Positions 41,416-50,744 are shown, counted from the first letter of the stretch. The stretch is 64,000 nucleotides of DNA from Enterobacter sp. JBIWA008 (GCF_019968765.1 NZ_CP074149.1:4092001-4156000); one strand, 5' to 3'. Notes: generated by a model from the letters alone, not told the origin. Numbers and translations are program-made.

Positions 41416-41922
41416 CTAAAGCCCCCGCACCATCAGCGCTTCATCCAGCTCCCGATACCCCTCTACCAGCTTATCCAGGGTTGCCCTGTTGAGCCCGCTC
41501 GGGTTCGGCAGTACCCACACCTGCGTAACGCCAATCATGATGTTTTGCTTGCCCCACTGCGTTCCACGCTGGCTAAACGCCTGCTCGTAGGCCTGCTTGC
41601 CGAGGATTGCCAGCGCGGCCGGCTGGTAGTCTTCAATCTTCTTCACCAGCTCCCGCCCGCCGCTGCGCAGCTCATGCAGGTTAACCTCGCTTGCCTGGAC
41701 CGTCGGCCGCTCGACCAGCATGGTGATCCCACACCGCGTATCCAAAAGGTGCTGTTCCTCTTCAGGCTTGAGTAGCCTGTCGGTAAACCCGGCCTGGTGG
41801 ATAACCTTCCAGAAGCGATTGCCCGGATGGGCAAAGTGAAAACCGGTGTGCGCCGAGGACTTGCCCGGGTTGATTCCGCAGAACACCACCCGCAGGCCTG
41901 GGGCCAGAATATCGTTGATCAT
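41416..41922 (-). CDS. mug: G/U mismatch-specific DNA glycosylase
   Basis: This 168-residue uracil-DNA glycosylase superfamily member has the catalytic motif FCGINPG (about residues 14-20) and the intercalating NPSGLNRA. It removes uracil or ethenocytosine from mismatches with guanine. The ATG at 41920-41922 fits the E. coli start; the longer frame to 41943 does not. Confidence 0.95.
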   Translation of the reverse strand: MINDILAPGLRVVFCGINPGKSSAHTGFHFAHPGNRFWKVIHQAGFTDRLLKPEEEQHLLDTRCGITMLVERPTVQASEVNLHELRSGGRELVKKIEDYQPAALAILGKQAYEQAFSQRGTQWGKQNIMIGVTQVWVLPNPSGLNRATLDKLVEGYRELDEALMVRGL

Positions 41923-42008
41923 CTTTACTCCCGCTCGATACATCGTGAGGGAAGTATAAAGGATTGATTATGCATTGTTTATAAAAACAGCAGGCAGGTG
42001 TGAATGGC

Positions 42009-42037
42009 TGGATTGCTGCGGGGAGTTACTTTATAAT
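42009..42037 (+). promoter_or_regulatory. Candidate promoter of the ileX tRNA gene
   Basis: A perfect TATAAT (42032-42037) lies eleven bases before the tRNA 5' end. A weak -35 (TGGATT) is seventeen bases further up. Confidence 0.5.
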
Positions 42038-42047
42038 TCACCGCCAC

Positions 42048-42123
42048 GGCCCCTTAGCTCAGTGGTTAGAGCAGGCGACTCATAATCGCTTGGTCGCTGG
42101 TTCAAGTCCAGCAGGGGCCACCA
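42048..42123 (+). tRNA. ileX: tRNA-Ile2 (CAT anticodon, lysidine-modified), ileX
   Basis: This 76-base tRNA has an encoded CCA end. The acceptor stem is GGCCCCT / AGGGGCC, the T arm is CTGGTTCAAGTCCAG, and the anticodon CAT is at 42081-42083. The sequence agrees with E. coli ileX, where the C is changed to lysidine by TilS to read AUA. The prophage begins right after it, so it is the likely attachment site. Confidence 0.96.
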
Positions 42124-42149
42124 AATTTTAGCAGCAAATACATAAACTT

Positions 42150-42176
42150 AGGCCACTCTCACGAGTGGCCTTTTTG
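42150..42176 (+). terminator. Terminator after ileX
   Basis: The perfect stem AGGCCACTC / GAGTGGCCT with centre TCAC is followed by TTTTTG. It lies 26 bases beyond the tRNA, on the presumed phage side of the junction. Confidence 0.85.
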
Positions 42177-42192
42177 TTTATTCAAACCCCAT

Positions 42193-42214
42193 TGGCAGCA
42201 AAATGGCAGCAGTA
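42193..42214. repeat. Tandem 11-base repeats at the prophage end
   Basis: TGGCAGCAAAA and TGGCAGCAGTA follow one another directly. A related AGCAGCAAAT lies at 42130-42139. Short direct repeats spaced by one helical turn beside a tRNA site resemble integrase arm-binding sites; this is inference. Confidence 0.5.
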
Positions 42215-42217
42215 GTT

Positions 42218-42246
42218 TTATTAAAAAACCCGCCAGCGGCGGGTTA
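42218..42246 (-). terminator. Terminator of the FI-to-ogr late operon
   Basis: On the minus strand the stem AACCCGCC / GGCGGGTT with centre GCT is followed by TTTTAATAAAA. It overlaps the ogr stop codon, so it ends the late transcript exactly at the prophage edge. Confidence 0.8.
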
Positions 42247-42459
42247 GTAGGAAAGTTGTTGCTGCAAACCCTTCGGATGCGGAGGTGCAGAACTGATTTT
42301 TTGAGGGCGACAAACAGACCTCACGAACGTTTCATGAGTAACAAAAGTGTGCCCGCATTCAATATTTGTGCATTGGTTATAACGCTCTTTGGTTTGGCGG
42401 GAAACTTCAAAGCTGCTGCGTGTATGTGCGGCCTGACCACACAACGGACAATTCATCAT
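42244..42459 (-). CDS. ogr: Late-gene activator of the Ogr/Delta family
   Basis: This 71-residue zinc-finger protein has cysteines in CPLC and in CTNIECGH, the Ogr/Delta pattern, with a basic stretch and a proline-rich end. P2 Ogr binds at -55 of late promoters and contacts the RNA polymerase alpha subunit. The chosen ATG (42459) has GGGGA ten bases upstream. The open frame reaches 42531, which would overlap gene D and add a non-family extension. It is the last gene of the leftward late operon. Confidence 0.9.
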   Translation of the reverse strand: MMNCPLCGQAAHTRSSFEVSRQTKERYNQCTNIECGHTFVTHETFVRSVCRPQKISSAPPHPKGLQQQLSY

Positions 42460-42527
42460 TTTAGTCTTTTCCCCACTTTTGCTGTAATCGCAATAATGAT
42501 ACAACATAATTCCATTTTGTGAAGTAA

Positions 42528-43628
42528 TCATTCCATTTCTAAATCATCAATCCTCACCTCAAGCTCTAGAGTGGTCGTGAAACCGCTATCTGCACTGACA
42601 CTGTGTGTCAGCATGGTAATGGTCCATTCGGCCTCATCAATGGGCTGTTTAAAGCCGCTCACCTTCACAGGCATTTCGGTATACAGATCAGCCCTTCCCT
42701 CTGCGAGCTGCAGGGAGAACGTTGCAACCCCGCGCTGCAGGCGCTCCCACTGCATCTTTGCCGCTCGCTCTGCATTGCTGCGGTTTGCATAAGTTCTGTT
42801 GAGTACCAGCACGTTTTCATCCGTCCCAACCAGGTAATCTCCCTGTTTTGCTTCCGGCTCCTTTGCCGTGGTGGTTTTCTTTCGACGGCGCTTAACCTTT
42901 GCTGCCTCTTTTTTCTTTGGCTCACGGGTATGAAGCCAGCTGGCAATTACCCCCGTATAGGCATCGCGATCGGCCAGGGTAAAACGATGACCGTCACCGG
43001 CCTGGCGGGTTATGGTGATAACCGGCAGCGGCTTACCGCTTGCCGTTCTGCCCCGCCCCTGACGGATAAACAACAGATTGCCGTCCTTAACGGAGGCTAT
43101 CGCACCATACTGCCGCGCCAGCTTCATCAGGAAACTCGCATCGCTCTCGTTGGTCTGGTCAAGATGATCCACAGGCTTGTCCATCAAGTCCTGCCCCAGC
43201 GCCATCTTTAATTTATGCCTGGCAGCTATTTCCTTCACCACTTCACCCACCGTCGTCTGGTGCCATGATTTTTCACGCCGCGTGTTCAGGGTTTCACGGA
43301 AATCTGCGCTACGTGCTCGAATTGTGAGACGGTCAGGCGCGCCGCTGTGCTCAATCTCATCGACAGTAAATCCCCCTTTCGGAAAAAGCGGCTGGCCTTT
43401 CCACCCCAGCGCAAACTGAATAATGGCTCCACGACGCGGCAGAACGATTTGCCCGTCCGAGTCGTCCAGCTCCAGATCAAGCTGGTCAGCTTCAAAGCCC
43501 CTGTTATCCGTAAGCGTCAGACTCATCAGGCGCGAATCCAGTACGGTTGTGACATCCTTGCCTTCAATAATGACGCTGAAACCCGGCGTTTTACTGTTCA
43601 GGTTCGTGAGATCAGAGGTGAAATTCAC
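42528..43628 (-). CDS. D: Tail protein D (late control protein)
   Basis: This 366-residue protein is of the P2 gpD/GPD family, a hub component that caps the tail tube near the baseplate. It starts with the typical PGFSVIIEGKDVT region. A basic, low-complexity linker (KKKEAAKVKRRRKKTTT) is found around residue 245. Its ATG overlaps the gene U stop by four bases. Confidence 0.93.
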   Translation of the reverse strand: MNFTSDLTNLNSKTPGFSVIIEGKDVTTVLDSRLMSLTLTDNRGFEADQLDLELDDSDGQIVLPRRGAIIQFALGWKGQPLFPKGGFTVDEIEHSGAPDRLTIRARSADFRETLNTRREKSWHQTTVGEVVKEIAARHKLKMALGQDLMDKPVDHLDQTNESDASFLMKLARQYGAIASVKDGNLLFIRQGRGRTASGKPLPVITITRQAGDGHRFTLADRDAYTGVIASWLHTREPKKKEAAKVKRRRKKTTTAKEPEAKQGDYLVGTDENVLVLNRTYANRSNAERAAKMQWERLQRGVATFSLQLAEGRADLYTEMPVKVSGFKQPIDEAEWTITMLTHSVSADSGFTTTLELEVRIDDLEME

Positions 43629-44110
43629 TGCAGTAACCCTCCCACCGTATTTTTAATATTCCCTATCGCTGAGGTGGCGGTGTCCTGCAAATTGCTGAGC
43701 TGATCGCTGAGGCTGCCGAACATATCAGACAGCGACTCATCCACCCTTTTCAGCGTCAGCGTGAATTCAATACGCCGCGGCATCCCGCTTTCAAAAAATT
43801 CAGTTTTGGTCTGACTCAGGCTCTCGATCACAAACATGCCGTAAATCGTCCCGCTCCCCTCAATCAAGGGCCACGATTTACCCAGCTCCGCCATCTGCTC
43901 AAGGGCCAGCAATGACAGCCTGCCGCCTGTGATTTCCGGTAGCAGGACGCCGGACAGCGTCAACGAATCGTTATCCGGCCCAAGAAACTGTGTAGACGGA
44001 CGCCGGTTTACCCGGCTGTTAGTGGCATGCCGCCAGCTGCGCTGATACTGCAGCTCCTGATACGGCACGGTGCGCAGCATGAATACGTACAACCCCAGCA
44101 CCATCATCAT
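43625..44110 (-). CDS. U: Tail protein U
   Basis: This 161-residue P2 gpU family tail-terminator-like protein begins MMMVLGLYVFMLRTVPYQ and has the conserved LSGVLLPEITGG and PRRIEFTLTLKRVDESL. Three ATGs stand in a row; the first overlaps the T stop codon by four bases (ATGA). Confidence 0.93.
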   Translation of the reverse strand: MMMVLGLYVFMLRTVPYQELQYQRSWRHATNSRVNRRPSTQFLGPDNDSLTLSGVLLPEITGGRLSLLALEQMAELGKSWPLIEGSGTIYGMFVIESLSQTKTEFFESGMPRRIEFTLTLKRVDESLSDMFGSLSDQLSNLQDTATSAIGNIKNTVGGLLQ

Positions 44111-46911
44111 GATTCATACCCCCCTCGATCACTGAAATTACTTCGCGCTTTTGCCCTGGCCCTGCGCTCACGCTCATCAAGCTGCCTCGCCACTTCGCGG
44201 GCAATATCCTTTGCGCTCTGCCCCGGCTGAGCGGTGATATGAATAGGCGCGTTAATTTCATAACGAATTGCCTGCGGCGCACTGGCGGATTTTGCTGACT
44301 GGCTTTGTTTGTACTCTTTAGCTGGCAGGCTATATGGATGCATCGGCGAGGCTTCAGCAGGAGCCGCTGCCACACCCATGACGCCCGCAACAACGGAAGC
44401 CAGCGCAGCAGTCCGGCGCCTGCTGGTCACATTAGCCGGACCGTTCACAATCTCCGGGCCATTCTCCCCGACTATGCCAAACTGACCGCGCGGAATAACA
44501 CCACCTCTGTCATACAGCCCTGCAAACGGAACAGAAGAAGCTGCGGCACCACCAACAATCTGAACCTGAGAATTACCCGGCGCTTTATTTTTCCCTGTCA
44601 TCCAGTCAGGCAGATAATCGGTAACGGAAGCCAGTTTGCTCTTGAGCGCTTCCCACTTCGCATCTATACCATTCAGGATGTTGTCAATAATGGCGCTGCC
44701 CATATCCTTGAATTTAGCCGGTAGCGCACTGACATCTGAAATAATGGCATTCCACTTGTCACTGATCGTCTTCCGGACGCTGGCCCACGCCTCAGACACA
44801 CCGGCTTTAATAGTTTCCCAGTTTTTTGCTATAAGGCCCGGAAGTGTGTAATTGAAAAACAGGTATTTAATACTTTCCCAGGCATAGCTTACAGCCTGTT
44901 TAATCCATTCCCACGCCGCCGTGGTGGCAGCGCAAACCTCATCCCAAATGGCTTTAAACTTCGGCCCAAGCGTGTCCCAGTTTTGCCAGATGTAAATCGC
45001 TCCTGCGGCTATCAGAGCAATAACGGCCAGTATGGGATTGGCAAACATCAGGCGACCCAGCCACAATATCCCGCTACCTACCCCCTTTAGGGCTTTGGTG
45101 ATAAGCCCAAAGGCACCACCGCCTTTGATACCCAGAATAGAAAACTGCAGGCGCATCAGCGCCAGCGGGCCAAGCACAACCGACACTGCCAGCATGACCG
45201 TACCCAGAACCGCTGTAATTGCCGCAAGTGCCGCCATAACTTTCAGCAATGAGCCAGCCAGCTTCGGGTTTTCCTCCACCCAGCGGCGCAGCGTCCCCGT
45301 GACCTTTTTCACGTAATTCATGATATCCATCAGCGGCTGGCGAAGGGTTTCACCCAGGCTACTGAACGCGTTCTGCGCGCCAGTTTTCACAAGCAACCAC
45401 TGCGCGGAAAGTGAATCCTTATTGATATCGGATTCTTTCTGCATGGAGCCGTTAGCCTCAGATCCTGAGGTGAGTTTCAGCTGTCGCTGCAGCTCCGGCA
45501 GGTTGTTTGCAAGCTTCGCAGCATCATCGCCAAACTCCTTGCCGAATATCATCGTCATGGCGGACAGGCGTTTATCCTGCGGCAGCTTGTTGACCTTCTC
45601 CAGCACGCGCTGAATGGTCCCCATTGCGTCCTTTGTCATCTGCTTTTCAATCTCTTCTGGATTGAGTTTCAGCAGATCCATTCCTTCCATAAACCGCTTG
45701 CTCTGCATGGTCGCAATCGACAGTTCGCGCACCATGGCATTCGATGCACTGGCAGCAATTTCTGGCGCAGCGCCAAGAGACAGGAACGTTGAACCCAGCG
45801 CGGCCGCCTTGCGGAAATCAAGCCTGTCAGCCACGCCCCCCATACGCTGCAGCACGTTGATAATATCGCCACCCTTTGACATGGCGTTATCGTCCAGGTA
45901 GTTCAGGGCATCGCCAAGCTGTTCAATATTTCGGGTGGGCACTTTATACAGCTGTGCGATTTTACCCAGACCTTCCGCCAGCTCATCAGCGGGCAGCTCA
46001 AAGGCGGTTGCGGCTTTTGCTGCCGTGGATGCAAAGGCCAGCAGGTCACGCTTCTGGTCTTCGTAAGGATCATTCTGATTTGTCACCCCCATACGCGCGC
46101 CACCTTCAACCAGTGCGGCATAGTCAATAGCGCCATTCTCCATCGGCAGCTGCTCACTGGCGGCCTTGATGGCATCCTGCATGTCGTAATACTGTTTTGT
46201 CCGGTTGCCGTTGTCGTCCCGCAGACCGTTCACCTGCTTTGCCACCCCTTTCATGGCATCTTCCATGCTGGCATAGCTTTTCACGGCGGCCATGACCGGC
46301 GCCCCCATAGCCAGCCCGGCTGCAGAGGTAGTTGCTCCGGCGCCCGCAATACGATCTCTCATCTCAAGTCGCCGTGAATACTGTTCGCGGACAGCATGCA
46401 TTCGCGCCTGTTGCGCGCCCAGACGTTTAAGAGATTTTTGCTGACGGTCCAGAGCCTGCCGGGTTTCGTCGGCGTTCTGCCGCAGCTCCCGCTGCGCACT
46501 ACTCAGCTTTTTGGTGTCCAGCCCGGCCTCATTGAGCGCAAGACGCTGACGCTGCACAGACTGACGCAGACCGTTGTATTTGCTCTGCAGCTCGTTAACG
46601 CGGTTTTTTGCCTGCTCAAGCAGACGTGCCTGCGCCGCCGTCGGGCGGTTAGTGGCCGAGAACTGCGTGGCAAGCTTCGCCGCTTCTTCGCGTGCGGCTT
46701 TAAGACTGTTGCCGGTGACGGCCAGCTGCGCGCTTGCCTTGCGGAAACCGTCAATGCGGCCCGCCTGGGCGTCCAGTTCTTTTAATCTTGCGCGGCTTTG
46801 CTGAATGGCGGTAGCCAGCTCTTTAGAACTGGCCTGCGCGGATCGGAATGGGCGGGTGAGCTTATCAACCGCATTTAGAATTACCTGCAAACGCAGGTTA
46901 GTGTCACTCAT
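44107..46911 (-). CDS. T: Tail tape-measure protein T
   Basis: This 934-residue protein has a long N-terminal coiled coil (about residues 10-190), the tape-measure core around 210-500 and hydrophobic segments around 555-670 (VMAALAAITAVLGTVMLAVS and others). Its length sets the tail length. The C-terminus has a phage-type motif YDRGGVIPRGQFGIVGENGPE. The start overlaps the end of E'. Confidence 0.95.
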   Translation of the reverse strand: MSDTNLRLQVILNAVDKLTRPFRSAQASSKELATAIQQSRARLKELDAQAGRIDGFRKASAQLAVTGNSLKAAREEAAKLATQFSATNRPTAAQARLLEQAKNRVNELQSKYNGLRQSVQRQRLALNEAGLDTKKLSSAQRELRQNADETRQALDRQQKSLKRLGAQQARMHAVREQYSRRLEMRDRIAGAGATTSAAGLAMGAPVMAAVKSYASMEDAMKGVAKQVNGLRDDNGNRTKQYYDMQDAIKAASEQLPMENGAIDYAALVEGGARMGVTNQNDPYEDQKRDLLAFASTAAKAATAFELPADELAEGLGKIAQLYKVPTRNIEQLGDALNYLDDNAMSKGGDIINVLQRMGGVADRLDFRKAAALGSTFLSLGAAPEIAASASNAMVRELSIATMQSKRFMEGMDLLKLNPEEIEKQMTKDAMGTIQRVLEKVNKLPQDKRLSAMTMIFGKEFGDDAAKLANNLPELQRQLKLTSGSEANGSMQKESDINKDSLSAQWLLVKTGAQNAFSSLGETLRQPLMDIMNYVKKVTGTLRRWVEENPKLAGSLLKVMAALAAITAVLGTVMLAVSVVLGPLALMRLQFSILGIKGGGAFGLITKALKGVGSGILWLGRLMFANPILAVIALIAAGAIYIWQNWDTLGPKFKAIWDEVCAATTAAWEWIKQAVSYAWESIKYLFFNYTLPGLIAKNWETIKAGVSEAWASVRKTISDKWNAIISDVSALPAKFKDMGSAIIDNILNGIDAKWEALKSKLASVTDYLPDWMTGKNKAPGNSQVQIVGGAAASSVPFAGLYDRGGVIPRGQFGIVGENGPEIVNGPANVTSRRRTAALASVVAGVMGVAAAPAEASPMHPYSLPAKEYKQSQSAKSASAPQAIRYEINAPIHITAQPGQSAKDIAREVARQLDERERRARAKARSNFSDRGGYES

Positions 46912-47340
46912 CGCTGGCCCCGCTTCTCTGAATCGCTTTATGCCGCCACTCCAGCACTTCGGTCAGCGGCATAACGTCAGTGACGGACGGCGGCCAGTGA
47001 AAAATGGTGGCGATATCAGCCACCAGGTCTTCTACCGTCAGGCTGCCGGCAAACCGGCAAGCACCGATTTCTTCAACAAAAAAGTGACCACCTCAACCGA
47101 CAGCGCGGTGAGATCGGCAGGGTCCAGCTCTGCCATTTCCTGGGCGGTCAGCGCCGGGGTGGAAATGCGGGGAATAATCGTCATCATCGCGCCGACGTCC
47201 ATATCCATGATCGCCTGCAGACGGGTGCCACGCAGCGCGCCGGACTGCGGCTTGCGCAGCACAATTTCGGTAATTTCGGTTTTACCGCGCTTGATTGGGG
47301 TATCCAGCTGTACGGTTTTTTCAGTCAGTTGTTCGCTCAT
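46904..47340 (-). CDS. E': Tail chaperone E+E' made by -1 frameshift
   Basis: Reading E to the slippery site and slipping back one base adds a tail running from FVEEIGACRFAG through EWRHKAIQ to GASDE, stopping at 46904-46906. The slip is T TTT TTG at 47083 down to 47077 on the minus strand. The stop overlaps the start of T. This is the arrangement of P2 E+E' and of lambda G/GT, in which a minor fusion product chaperones the tape measure. Confidence 0.85.
47038..47340 (-). CDS. E: Tail protein E
   Basis: This 100-residue P2 gpE family protein (MSEQLTEKTVQLDTPIKRG) is the major product of the E/E' pair. The ATG at 47340 is preferred to the one two codons earlier. It lies 54 bases downstream of FII in the same late operon. 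Confidence 0.92.
   Translation of the reverse strand: MSEQLTEKTVQLDTPIKRGKTEITEIVLRKPQSGALRGTRLQAIMDMDVGAMMTIIPRISTPALTAQEMAELDPADLTALSVEVVTFLLKKSVLAGLPAA
47077..47083 (-). other. Slippery heptamer T TTT TTG for E to E' frameshift
   Basis: In the E frame the codons are ACT TTT TTG, which is exactly the X XXY YYZ form needed for a tandem -1 slip. The -1 frame then stays open for about 57 codons to the start of T. Confidence 0.85.
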
Positions 47341-47394
47341 CGTCATATCCTGTTATTAAGGTACTGGCGCGGCGGCCCGCGCCTTTAAAGTAGA

Positions 47395-47910
47395 TCAGAG
47401 GCCCAGGGCGTTGCGGTGCTCTTCCATCAGGTCGACGCCATCAACGATTTCAATCATGTTGATCACATCAACCTCATAGAGCACCTCGCCGTTGATGGTC
47501 AGCTTCGCGTAACTGTTGGTGCTGCTCACTTTTGTGGTGTTGCTCTCGCCGGTTTTCCATTCGCCGGAATCGACTTCTTTATGTCGCCCGCGCACAACCA
47601 GCTCAACGGCCTGCACTTCGCCGGTATCGTCACGCTGAATGGAGCCGGTGAAACGCAGCTGGATGCCGTCAACCGTGGCTTTACCCATCTGCTTGAATAA
47701 CAGCAGCTCGGTGCCACCGATTGAAAACTCAGTGTCCAGCGCGCCATCATCCAGCCCCAGATCAACATCCGCCGAACCCGGCATTCCGCCGCCGCGATAC
47801 TTTTCAAACTTGCGGCCGAATTTAGGCAGGGTCAGAGATTCAACGATCCCCTGATAGTTGTTCCCGTCGTTAAACAGGTTCAGGTGTTTTAACTTGCGTG
47901 GTAAAGCCAT
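47395..47910 (-). CDS. FII: Major tail tube protein FII
   Basis: This 171-residue P2 FII family protein (MALPRKLKHLNLFNDGNNY) polymerises into the inner tube of the contractile tail. It follows the sheath gene by nine bases. Confidence 0.95.
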   Translation of the reverse strand: MALPRKLKHLNLFNDGNNYQGIVESLTLPKFGRKFEKYRGGGMPGSADVDLGLDDGALDTEFSIGGTELLLFKQMGKATVDGIQLRFTGSIQRDDTGEVQAVELVVRGRHKEVDSGEWKTGESNTTKVSSTNSYAKLTINGEVLYEVDVINMIEIVDGVDLMEEHRNALGL

Positions 47911-47919
47911 ATTGTCCCC

Positions 47920-49092
47920 TTACGCGCTGACCTGGCTGGAGAAATCCAGCAGATACTGATCGGTGATGCGCTGGCGCAGCATCAGGTTTTCCAGAGGCGG
48001 TACCGGCGTATAGTCATAATCTATGGTGAGCTTCCCGGCTTTCAGGGAATCTTTATCATTGACTGACTCATCCAGCCAGCAGTCGGCGCCGATGATGAAG
48101 CCTTGCGTTTTCAGGTTGCGCAGTTTGGCGCGAATACCTTCGATAATGTCGCGTGCCAGCGACGGGTTAAGCACGCCATCCACCGCCCACATATGCGCTT
48201 CTGCGATGGTGTCAGCCAGCACCTGCGCGGTGCGGGTGTAGTTTTCAAAGGCAAACAGAGGATCGTCACTGAGGCAGCGGGAACCCCAGAAGCGGAAACC
48301 GTCTTTGCGGATCAGCGTGGTGACATCGTTCTGGTTCAGCAGCCCCGCATCGGTTGCCGGGTCCTGCAGATCCCAGAACACATCCGCAGAAATGCCGGTG
48401 ACGCCGTTCACGCCCACGTTGGAAAGGGATTTGTGCCAGCCGGTTTGTTCGTCAATTTTGGCACGCAGGCCAAGCGCACGGGCTGAGGCGTAAGCCGTTG
48501 CGTCAGCATTCATCACGGTGTCAAAACTGATGAAATCAGGCCAGATCAGCATCCCCTCGCGCTGGCTGAAATTAGCTCGGTAGGCAATGACCTCTTCCAC
48601 AGTTTTGCAGCCGTAGGCGGACAGATAAGCAAACCCGCGCAGACTCTGCGCCACGCTCAGCAGCTCAGTAGCAACCTCCTGTGTGTCGTGCCCCGGCACG
48701 CCCAGAATGCGCGGCTTAACGCCGAGCTGGGACTGCGCAGATAACAGCGCTTTCATGCCCGTTTTTTTACCGTCAGCTGTCACGCCGCCGATAATGTTGG
48801 AGGTTGTTTCCGCTTCGGTTTCACCCTGTGCAACGCGCACAACGACGGTCACGGGTTTAGCCTGGTCGGCAATTGCATCCAGAGAGCGGGCGAGAGTGCC
48901 GGACTCGCCTGCTTTACCGCTGGCTGTCAGCACGTCGGTAAGCAGGACCGGCTTATTGAGGGGAAACATGGACGCATCAGCATCATCGCCGGTGCAGACC
49001 ATGCCCACGATGGCGGTGCTCACCGTGGTAATGGATCGGGTGCCCTCGTTGATTTCAACAACGCGCACCCCGTGGTGGTAATCCTGAGCCAT
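47920..49092 (-). CDS. FI: Major tail sheath protein FI
   Basis: This 390-residue contractile sheath protein has the family start [16 protein letters not shown] and the conserved C-terminal [21 protein letters not shown]. It is the first gene of the FI-FII-E-T-U-D-ogr operon. An Ogr-type site (49164-49183) is centred about 81 bases upstream of its ATG. Confidence 0.96.
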   Translation of the reverse strand: MAQDYHHGVRVVEINEGTRSITTVSTAIVGMVCTGDDADASMFPLNKPVLLTDVLTASGKAGESGTLARSLDAIADQAKPVTVVVRVAQGETEAETTSNIIGGVTADGKKTGMKALLSAQSQLGVKPRILGVPGHDTQEVATELLSVAQSLRGFAYLSAYGCKTVEEVIAYRANFSQREGMLIWPDFISFDTVMNADATAYASARALGLRAKIDEQTGWHKSLSNVGVNGVTGISADVFWDLQDPATDAGLLNQNDVTTLIRKDGFRFWGSRCLSDDPLFAFENYTRTAQVLADTIAEAHMWAVDGVLNPSLARDIIEGIRAKLRNLKTQGFIIGADCWLDESVNDKDSLKAGKLTIDYDYTPVPPLENLMLRQRITDQYLLDFSSQVSA

Positions 49093-49163
49093 AAGGCATT
49101 TCTCCGGTTTACAGGTGTGCGTCTATGTTCTGGTGGTTGCACATGCGGCGCACGCGTCTGGCT

Positions 49164-49183
49164 TTGTGTAATACATGGCACAA
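49164..49183. promoter_or_regulatory. Ogr-type activator site of the FI operon
   Basis: TTGTGTAATACATGGCACAA has the form TTGT-N12-ACAA, extended to TTGTG-N10-CACAA, around the known TGT-N12-ACA Ogr consensus. Centred at -55 it would place the leftward start near 49118, 26 bases before FI. It lies between FI and the divergent acyltransferase gene. Confidence 0.8.
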
Positions 49184-49279
49184 TGAACGGGCAATAAAAT
49201 GTGTTTTGCCTTAAAATCAGTGAATGATAGAAGCTTCCGCTACCAGCTCTGCTGGCAAAAACCTTACTAGAATGTGATT

Positions 49280-50326
49280 ATGAATCTCAGAAACGACCTT
49301 CACGGCCTAACAATATTCCGTTTTATTACTGCGTTTTATGTGTTTTTGTTTCATTGCAACCTTAGATATAAGGCTGATGTTTCAGCCTGGTGGCAATCCA
49401 TCATAGGTAATGGGGCCATCGGCATGTCTTTTTTCTTTGTTCTTTCTGGCTTTGTTATGGCTTGGGCATCAAGAAATGGCATAAAAGAAAATTATTACCG
49501 TTCAAGAATCGCAAGAATAATTCCAGCATATTTAGTTATGGGAGCAATAACACTCCCATTCATCTCTGAATATGACCTCACCCATTCCATAACATACCTA
49601 TTATTATTTATCACAACTACCCAATCATGGTTCCCAGAAAGTTTCAGTCAATGGAATTTCGGTGGTTCGTGGTCAGTTTCAACAGAAATGTTTTTCTATT
49701 TAACTTTCCCTTTCATTTTACCCTTGATACAAAAAAGACCAATCACCTCTCTGATTACAGCTATTATAATTTCATCATTAATCATCCCAATATCGATGAT
49801 TTTAATAAACAACGCAGCATTTCCACATTACTATGTCAGTCCCATCCATCGCTTACCTGAGTTTGTTTCTGGCGTAGCGATTGGCTGCATCTTTGCCCAA
49901 GGCTTCAGATTTAAAAAATTAAAAATCAGCCTCATTGCTCTTGCATTAATATTATTACTATTTGTATCTCCTACAGGAAACAATGGTTGGATGCAGAACA
50001 ATTACGTTACTTTACCGGCCACATGTATCATTGTTTACTGCCTGGCAAGCGCCAATATTAATAAAAATATTTTAACACTTCCTTTTATATACCTTGGAAA
50101 AATAAGTTATTCATTCTACCTAATGCAACTTCCTATCATGATTTATATCACTATGTATCATGATACATTTTCCTCACTCCCAACATGGCTAATCTGGAGC
50201 ATCCTTGCTGCGATCAACCTGATTATGGCATCAGCCTGCTATCACTTAGTCGAAGATAATAAGAAAATCAAATCCTTCATTATGAACTATAAACGAGTAA
50301 AAACTTCGACTGTCGAGTCAGATTGA
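49280..50326 (+). CDS. Acyltransferase-3 family membrane protein (prophage cargo)
   Basis: This 348-residue protein has about ten membrane helices and belongs to the acyltransferase-3 (OafA/YrhL) family. It shows the RFITAFYVFLFH motif (catalytic Arg/His), FFVLSGFVMAW and YYRSRIARIIPAY. The family O-acetylates surface sugars such as O-antigen. The gene is AT-rich and on the strand opposite to the phage late genes. It occupies the P2 Z/fun locus between G and FI. Its stop overlaps the end of gene G by nine bases. Lysogenic conversion of the host surface is the likely role (inference). The start could also be a GTG two codons earlier. Confidence 0.85.
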   Translation: MNLRNDLHGLTIFRFITAFYVFLFHCNLRYKADVSAWWQSIIGNGAIGMSFFFVLSGFVMAWASRNGIKENYYRSRIARIIPAYLVMGAITLPFISEYDLTHSITYLLLFITTTQSWFPESFSQWNFGGSWSVSTEMFFYLTFPFILPLIQKRPITSLITAIIISSLIIPISMILINNAAFPHYYVSPIHRLPEFVSGVAIGCIFAQGFRFKKLKISLIALALILLLFVSPTGNNGWMQNNYVTLPATCIIVYCLASANINKNILTLPFIYLGKISYSFYLMQLPIMIYITMYHDTFSSLPTWLIWSILAAINLIMASACYHLVEDNKKIKSFIMNYKRVKTSTVESD

Positions 50327-50743
50327 TTTTGGTATAGTAGGCCATTCAACATCACATGCAGTATTGGTCTTAACGGCCAGTACTGCATCAATATAATCCA
50401 ACCACATATTCAGCTTATCCCTTTCATCATCACTAATACGCCCCAAGATTAGTTTGGTCTGCCATGAGGATATAGCATTTTTGGCATTATCTAAAAGAGC
50501 ACTTCTCTCTCTCTCAAACTGTAAAACCTTTTCTTCTCTCGTAATGGGAGGAATATCAATCAATACAGGGTAACCATTACTATCTGCCACAAGGCACTTA
50601 CCATCTGGAGGGTTAATAAATAATTGAAAATCGCCCTCATTAATTTCAACACCCTCAGAGGGCCACACCCCGCGCAAAATATAGCTCTCCTTGAGCGAAA
50701 AGGGATAGAATTTATTGTTTTTTGGAGAATATAAATATGTCAT
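50318..50743 (-). CDS. G: Tail fibre assembly protein G
   Basis: This 141-residue protein of the tail-fibre assembly (Caudo_TAP) family begins MTYLYSPKNNKFYP. The C-terminal helical part is LILGRISDDERDKLNMWLDYIDAVLAV. It helps fold or attach the H fibre. It is more AT-rich than the tail genes around it, like the fibre tip coded next to it. The ATG at 50743 lies just past the H stop. Confidence 0.87.
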   Translation of the reverse strand: MTYLYSPKNNKFYPFSLKESYILRGVWPSEGVEINEGDFQLFINPPDGKCLVADSNGYPVLIDIPPITREEKVLQFERERSALLDNAKNAISSWQTKLILGRISDDERDKLNMWLDYIDAVLAVKTNTACDVEWPTIPKSI

Positions 50744-50744
50744 T

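Noticed and set aside
49126..49143. Second TGT-N12-ACA match before FI
   Set aside because: At -55 spacing it would start the transcript inside FI. It lacks the outer T and A of the extended dyad.
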